NCBI GenBank assembly: GCA_902793405.1
Contig: CADBDH010000022.1
Coordinates: 1 to 45,501, forward strand
Reading direction: 5' to 3'
Source of the DNA: an uncultured Bacteroidales bacterium
Lineage (GTDB): Bacteria; Bacteroidota; Bacteroidia; Bacteroidales; Muribaculaceae
Length of the DNA stretch: 45,501 nt
Part shown: positions 41,464 to 45,501 of the stretch, piece after piece
How the letters are laid out: each line of letters starts with the position of its first letter
How positions within the stretch are numbered: position 1 is the stretch's first letter
Notes under the pieces: generated by a model
What the model saw: the letters and a program-made list of their open reading frames with translations, nothing else
The model's database searches: none
Told to the model about the DNA's origin: nothing
Made by a program: the position numbers and the translations under genes

Positions 41464-41500
41464 CACCCGATATTGACTACCAGAAACAAGCAATTCAATC

Positions 41501-42202
41501 ATGTACACACTCAATTATCAAGTCACGACGAGCACCTGCGACAGCGAGGGACGCCTCAAACTCTATTCGGCGCTGCAGATGATGCAGGATTGTTCCGAGA
41601 TGTGGATCGATAGCGAGCCCGGTGCCAAGCTGTTCTTTGCCGAGCACAACATGACCCAGCTGCTGGCCACGCGCCAGGTCGAGGTCGTGCGGGTGCCGCG
41701 CTACAAGGAAGCCTTGACGGTCACAACGACAGTCTATGAGGTGATGCCGATGTACGGCTTCCGCAACACCTTCATCCGCGATGCCCAGGGGCAGCCCTGT
41801 TACCGCACGTGGAGCATGGGCGCGTTTGTTGACCTGGCCACGGGCAAACTCGCGCGCATAGCCCCCGAGGCCATCGATACGATTACGATCGAGCCCAAGC
41901 AGGAAATGAACTACCGTGGCCGGCGCATCATCCTGCCCAAGGAAGCGGGCACCGTGTTCGACCCAGTCACCGTCATGCGCGCCGACATCGACTACAACCG
42001 TCACATGAACAACGCCAACTACGTGCGCATCGCCATGGAACTCCTGCCCGAGGGCTTCGAGGTGCGTGACATGCGCGTCGAGTACCGCATTGCCGCCAAG
42101 TTGGGCGACCGTCTCACACCCACCGTTCACCGCATCGACGGCGGCTATATCGTCTCGCTGGCCATCGACGGCGAACCCAGTGCCATCATCGAGTTCCTGT
42201 AA
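41501..42202 (+). CDS. Acyl-ACP thioesterase
   Basis: This 233-residue double-hotdog protein matches the FatA/FatB-like acyl-ACP thioesterases of Bacteroidetes. It has an N-terminal hotdog (SALQMMQDCSEMW), a YEVMPMYGFRNTFI strand, and the second hotdog with DIDYNRHMNNANYVRIAMELLP, which holds the Asn/His of the active site. It releases fatty acids from acyl carrier protein in the cytosol. It stands as a single gene. Confidence 0.92.
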   Translation: MYTLNYQVTTSTCDSEGRLKLYSALQMMQDCSEMWIDSEPGAKLFFAEHNMTQLLATRQVEVVRVPRYKEALTVTTTVYEVMPMYGFRNTFIRDAQGQPCYRTWSMGAFVDLATGKLARIAPEAIDTITIEPKQEMNYRGRRIILPKEAGTVFDPVTVMRADIDYNRHMNNANYVRIAMELLPEGFEVRDMRVEYRIAAKLGDRLTPTVHRIDGGYIVSLAIDGEPSAIIEFL

Positions 42203-42267
42203 CAAGGGGTGGGGCAGAGATGTAGATATTTTTTCCTCAAACACGCTTCAGTTTCAACAAATGGTTG

Positions 42268-42275
42268 TAACTTTG
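42268..42275 (+). promoter_or_regulatory. -7 element of the tpiA-SPOR-folE region
   Basis: TAACTTTG followed by C fits the consensus; no clear -33 element. Leader about 50 bases to ATG 42329. Confidence 0.5.
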
Positions 42276-42328
42276 CAGTAGCAAACCAACTATTATTTAC
42301 TTTTTATTCAATCTAACACGATTAGAAA

Positions 42329-43058
42329 ATGAGAAAGAACATTGTTGCGGGCAACTGGAAGATGAATACCACCGTGCCCGAGGGCGTACAGCTCGCCAAG
42401 GACGTGTGTGCCGCTGTTGCTGCAGGGCGTTCCCTTTACCCACCTGACCGCCGTCAAGGAGGTCATCGGCGATGCCAATGTGGGTCTGGCTGCACAGAAC
42501 TGCGCTGACCACATCAGCGGTGCTTACACCGGTGAGGTTTCGGCTCCCATGGTTGCCTCGACGGGCGCCAACTATGTGATCCTGGGTCACAGCGAGCGCC
42601 GCGGCTATTACAACGAGAGCTATGAGATGCTCAAGACCAAAGTTGACCTGGCCCTGGAGAATGGCCTGAAGGTGATCTTCTGCTGCGGTGAGAGCCTCGA
42701 GGAGCGCGAGAACGGCTCGTTCAAGGACGTCATCGGTGCCGAGATCCGCGACTCCCTCTTCCACCTGACCGCCGAGCAGATGGCCAACATCGTCATCGCC
42801 TATGAGCCCATCTGGGCCATCGGTACCGGCAAGACCGCCACGAGCGACCAGGCACAGGAAATCCACGCCTTCATCCGCGGCCTGCTGGCCGAGAAGTATG
42901 GCGCACAGGTGGCCGACGACACGACCATCCTGTACGGCGGCAGCTGCAAACCCAGCAACGCTCCCGAGCTGTTTGCCAAGCCCGACATCGACGGTGGCCT
43001 CATTGGCGGCGCCTCGCTCAAGGCTGGCGACTTCATGGGCATCGTTACCGCCTTCTGA
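42329..43058 (+). pseudogene. tpiA: Triosephosphate isomerase, frameshifted
   Basis: The 5' frame starts at ATG 42329 with the TIM N-terminus [13 protein letters not shown], including the catalytic Lys. It leaves the TIM pattern after LAKDV (about 42404) and stops at 42508. The rest of the enzyme, from [10 protein letters not shown] to [10 protein letters not shown], is in another frame that opens at 42408 and ends at 43058. It has the catalytic His in GHSERR, the Glu in YEPIWAIG, and the phosphate-binding LYGGS and GGLIGGAS. Compared with a usual ~250-residue TIM, about 26 bases are missing around 42404-42430. This is a deletion with frameshift, either real or an assembly error. Everything after the break is well conserved, which favours a very recent event or an error. 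Confidence 0.9.
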
Positions 43059-43084
43059 TTCCCGCACTGAACGACAACTTTTTG

Positions 43085-43128
43085 ATTGGTCCAATTGGTC
43101 ATCAGCCCAATTGGACCAATTTCTTCTC
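43085..43128 (+). terminator. Terminator-like perfect hairpin
   Basis: A perfect 14-bp stem, ATTGGTCCAATTGG (43085-43098) and CCAATTGGACCAAT (43107-43120), has an eight-base loop and is followed by ttcttctcc. It probably ends the tpiA transcript. Confidence 0.6.
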
Positions 43129-43199
43129 CGGCTGGTCCGTCCAGGCCCTCAATAATTCAATATTTCCGGAAAAATATCACGTGATAAGGAAAAATACAC

Positions 43200-43207
43200 T
43201 ATCTTTG
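43200..43207 (+). promoter_or_regulatory. -7 element of the SPOR-folE transcript
   Basis: TATCTTTG followed by TGG fits the consensus. It overlaps the beginning of the open frame at 43207, so the real start is further on, at ATG 43243, with a leader of about 32 bases. Confidence 0.6.
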
Positions 43208-43242
43208 TGGCGAAAATCGATAACAATACAACTAACGCTATA

Positions 43243-43899
43243 ATGTTGAGAAAATTACACATCCGAGCCTTGTGCCTGTGCATGATGCTGATTGTCGCTT
43301 TGGCAGCTACTGCCCAGCGCCCTCAAGTCACTGACCGACTGAATAGTAAGGGTCAGGTGACCGTTGATGCCCCCAAGGATCTTGTCAAGCGCAACAACAG
43401 CGACCTGAACAAGCAGCAGACGGGCAACAAGAAGGTCAACGACAAGAAAAAGACCGAGACCAAGACCGAGGAGGCCAAGCTTAACGAGCTTGACGATGAT
43501 ACTGCCAAGGAGTCCAAGAAGGACGAGGAGAAGAAAAAGGACGAAGAAAAGGACAAGAAGAAAGATGAGGTAACGCCCAAGAAGCCCAAGCGCACCCACA
43601 CCTCGCAGCAGACCATCGAGGACCGTGGCGTGGGCTACCGCATCCAGGCCTACAGCGACAACAACCACAAGACCGCCAAGGCTGCCGCCCAAAAGCGCGC
43701 CCGCGACATCGCGATGAAGTTCCCCCAGTACCGCTCCTACATCTCCTACAAGGCCCCGGCATGGCGTCTGCGCATCGGTGACTTCAAGACACAACGCGAG
43801 GCACAGGCCGCATTGCAGCGCATCAAGAGCGTTTACCCCAAGTTCGCACGTGAAATGGTCATCGTCCGTGACCGCATTAACATCTGGAGTAATGATTAA
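43243..43899 (+). CDS. SPOR domain-containing envelope protein
   Basis: ATG 43243 gives 218 residues with a signal peptide (MLRKLHIRALCLCMMLIVALAATA). A long Lys/Glu/Asp-rich linker (about 45-120) leads to a SPOR domain (about 130-215: GVGYRIQAYSDNNHKTAKAAA, WRLRIGDFKTQREAQAAL, EMVIVRDRINIW). SPOR domains bind glycan strands stripped of peptides at division sites, so the protein is likely periplasmic and septal. Its stop overlaps the folE start by 8 bases. Confidence 0.88.
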   Translation: MLRKLHIRALCLCMMLIVALAATAQRPQVTDRLNSKGQVTVDAPKDLVKRNNSDLNKQQTGNKKVNDKKKTETKTEEAKLNELDDDTAKESKKDEEKKKDEEKDKKKDEVTPKKPKRTHTSQQTIEDRGVGYRIQAYSDNNHKTAKAAAQKRARDIAMKFPQYRSYISYKAPAWRLRIGDFKTQREAQAALQRIKSVYPKFAREMVIVRDRINIWSND

Positions 43900-44485
43900 A
43901 ATGAAATTCAGCGACGAGGACATCAAACTCGCCGAAAAAATAGCCAAACATTATCGCGCCATCATCGAGCTCATCGGTGAGGATCCCGACCGTGAGGGTC
44001 TGGCCAAAACACCCATGCGCGCAGCTAAGGCGCTCATCGAGAACACCCGTGGATACCACGAGGATGCCGATGCCATCGTCCACAGCGCCATCTTTGAGCA
44101 CGAGGGCAGCGAAATCGTTATCGTCAAGGACATCGAGTTCTATTCCCTGTGCGAGCACCACATCTTGCCCTTCTTCGGCAAGGTTTCTATCGGCTATATC
44201 CCTGCCGGCGGCATCGTTGGCCTGAGCAAGCTTGCCCGCATCGTCGACACCTTCTCCAGGCGTCTGCAGGTGCAGGAACGCATGACGCATGACATTTGCG
44301 AACTTCTCACCCGCGTGTTGCCCAACCGCGGCGTCATCGTCTATGCCGAAGCACAGCACATGTGCATGAAGATGCGCGGCGTCGAGAAACAGGATTCAAC
44401 CACCATTACATTCGAGTATAGTGGTGAGTTTGAGGACATTCACCGCCAGAATGAGTTCTTCACTCTCCTGGGCGTAAAAAAATAA
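43892..44485 (+). CDS. folE: GTP cyclohydrolase I
   Basis: ATG 43892 gives 197 residues; ATG 43901 is an alternative just past the SPOR stop. The zinc ligands C87 and H90 (SLCEHHILPFFGK) and C158 (AQHMCMKMRGV) have the same spacing as C110, H113 and C181 of E. coli FolE. GEDPDREGLAKTP and LSKLARIVDTFSRRLQVQERMT complete the family pattern. It converts GTP to dihydroneopterin triphosphate for folate synthesis. Confidence 0.96.
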   Translation: MIKMKFSDEDIKLAEKIAKHYRAIIELIGEDPDREGLAKTPMRAAKALIENTRGYHEDADAIVHSAIFEHEGSEIVIVKDIEFYSLCEHHILPFFGKVSIGYIPAGGIVGLSKLARIVDTFSRRLQVQERMTHDICELLTRVLPNRGVIVYAEAQHMCMKMRGVEKQDSTTITFEYSGEFEDIHRQNEFFTLLGVKK

Positions 44486-44518
44486 TTTCAAAAAAAAGTG
44501 ATTTTTTTGGCAAAAAAA

Positions 44519-44549
44519 TTTGCCAGTTCAAAAAGTCGCTGTATCTTTG
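44519..44549 (+). promoter_or_regulatory. Promoter of the tRNA cluster
   Basis: TTTG (44519-44522), a 19-base spacer and TATCTTTG (44542-44549) match the consensus fully. A hairpin, acccctgcaaaggggt, lies in the leader. Confidence 0.8.
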
Positions 44550-44595
44550 CACCGCAATTCTCGAAAGCACCCCTGCAAAGGGGTCAGAATTGACT

Positions 44596-44668
<73 letters not shown>

Positions 44669-44721
44669 CTCGTTCTTTGAACTTCACCAGAGTCGGTACT
44701 GTAATCAGTACCATAAATTAT

Positions 44722-44794
<73 letters not shown>

Positions 44795-44805
44795 CTCCTT
44801 TTTTT

Positions 44806-44889
44806 GTCCAGGTGGCGGAATTGGTAGACGCGCTACTTTGAGGGGGTAGTGCCCAATTGGGCGTGTGAGTTCGACTCTCATCTTGGACA
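44806..44889 (+). tRNA. tRNA-Leu (GAG)
   Basis: Class II tRNA with acceptor GTCCAGG/CTTGGAC, anticodon loop TTGAGGG (anticodon GAG) on stem CTACT/GGTAG, a variable arm TGCCCAATTGGGCG and T-loop GTTCGACTC. CCA is not encoded. Confidence 0.94.
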
Positions 44890-44899
44890 CAGTGAAGCG

Positions 44900-44933
44900 G
44901 AGGTCGCTGAATTTCAGTGGCCTCTGTTTTTTT
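44900..44933 (+). terminator. Rho-independent terminator of the tRNA cluster
   Basis: An 11-bp stem (GAGGTCGCTGA with TCAGTGGCCTC, two G-U pairs) with loop ATT is followed by seven T. Confidence 0.88.
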
Positions 44934-44980
44934 CTCATGTGAAGAGCGACATTATGACTTTGGGTAGAATATGAGGAGGG

Positions 44981-45079
44981 TTATTCCTTAGGAAAAATGC
45001 ACGAACAGCATGTGTATTCGTTAGAAAAAGTGTAACTTCGTGGCAATTATTCGTTCGAAAAATTGTGAACCATTGCGAA
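44981..45079 (+). repeat. Three direct repeats with exact 33-bp period
   Basis: Units start at 44981, 45014 and 45047. The first ~19 bases of each are conserved around TATTCSTTAGRAAAA, with a small palindromic core (attccttaggaa in unit 1, ttcgttcgaa in unit 3); the rest diverges. They lie between the tRNA terminator and the acetyltransferase gene, outside any ORF, and could be regulator-binding sites on one DNA face. Confidence 0.6.
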
Positions 45080-45174
45080 TAATCAAAGGAATTGAGTTCC
45101 TATCATCAAACAATCAATGGTTGGAGAATGTTTAAACGGCGAGGCGCCCCTCTTTCAAATCTAATTGACAGAAC

Positions 45175-45501
45175 ATGAAGATTAACATCCGACAAGCAAG
45201 CAAGGAGCAGGCCCCGGAGATTGCCCGCATGATCATGCTGGCCATGACGGACGACTGCTGCCTGAGTTTTTGTGGCGAGGGCTATGGGCTGGATGACTTT
45301 TACAAAATGATGACCATGCTGGTAGAGCGGGAGGATTCGCAATACAGTTACAAGAACACCCGTGTTGCCATGGACGGTGACAAGGTTGTCGGCATCTCGG
45401 TCAGCTATGATGGCTCAAGGCTGCACGAACTTCGCCGTCCTTTCCTCGAATTGGCCTTGGAACTCATCGGTAGGGATCATTCCGGCATGAATGATGAAAC
45501 G
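45175..45501 (+). CDS. GNAT family N-acetyltransferase, 5' part
   Basis: The frame from ATG 45175 runs off the window end, giving 109 residues. It begins MKINIRQASKEQAPEIARMIM and continues with DDFYKMMTMLVEREDSQYSYKNTRVAMDGDKVVGISVSYDG, a typical GNAT beta-strand region in Bacteroidales. The acetyl-CoA-binding motif would lie beyond the window. Substrate unknown. A weak -7-like TAACTTCG lies near 45032, within the second 33-bp repeat. Confidence 0.75.
   Translation, partial: MKINIRQASKEQAPEIARMIMLAMTDDCCLSFCGEGYGLDDFYKMMTMLVEREDSQYSYKNTRVAMDGDKVVGISVSYDGSRLHELRRPFLELALELIGRDHSGMNDET

Noticed and set aside
42329-42508. Programmed frameshift in tpiA
   Set aside because: No slippery site or downstream structure is evident, and about nine residues are missing, so a slip would not restore a normal protein.

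Overview
The window looks like chromosomal DNA of a gut Bacteroidales bacterium, most likely near Muribaculaceae or Prevotella. The signs are promoters of the Bacteroidetes type (TTTG, 19-20 bases, TAnnTTTG), weak or absent Shine-Dalgarno sites, families known mainly from that order (DUF6048, DUF6452, DUF4199, PCMD, calycin-like, hybrid two-component regulators) and secreted proteins ending in dockerin-type repeats or a T9SS-like sorting domain. The genus assignment is inference; no rRNA gene is present.

Layout. 1-6800: a repeat-rich accessory segment. A dockerin-bearing secreted protein and a coupled two-gene cassette (propeller-like protein plus a phage terminase large subunit) lie between inverted copies of a ~97-bp repeat, next to a small palindromic MITE-like element and an array of short hairpins. 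6818-7753: a secreted sorting-domain protein. 8047-11181: a minus-strand operon of DUF4199, a GT2 glycosyltransferase, DUF6452 lipoprotein, DUF6048 barrel and a coupled 44-residue ORF. 11327-14224: a hybrid two-component regulator. 14221-16444: yraN, rarA and a free methionine sulfoxide reductase. 16555-20609: tandem secreted paralogs with exchanged N-terminal modules. 20846-26541: housekeeping and envelope genes (glycerate kinase, coiled-coil lipoprotein, rsmI, a Pro/Ala/Glu-rich protein, PBP4, a small HExxH protein).

26774-29424: an orphan ECF-type S component and a membrane nucleotide-sugar dehydratase. 29651-33684: a four-gene surface operon (PCMD lipoprotein, outer-membrane barrel, calycin/PCMD/dockerin protein, calycin/half-dockerin protein). 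33766-35212: a CDF cation exporter and a small lipoprotein. 35271-39056: etfB-etfA-acyl-CoA dehydrogenase, with heptamer-repeat hairpins in both spacers. 39307-41367: a C10 cysteine protease with leucine-rich and dockerin repeats. 41501-44485: acyl-ACP thioesterase, a frameshifted tpiA, a SPOR protein and folE. 44596-44889: two identical tRNA-Gly(GCC) and tRNA-Leu(GAG). The window ends inside a GNAT acetyltransferase gene.

The best candidates for something undescribed are the terminase cassette between inverted repeats, the PCMD/calycin/dockerin operon, and the use of two alternative C-terminal modules on secreted proteins. The most surprising defect is tpiA, a core glycolysis gene that cannot be read in one frame here. 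All calls are by eye from motifs and remembered families; no search was run.
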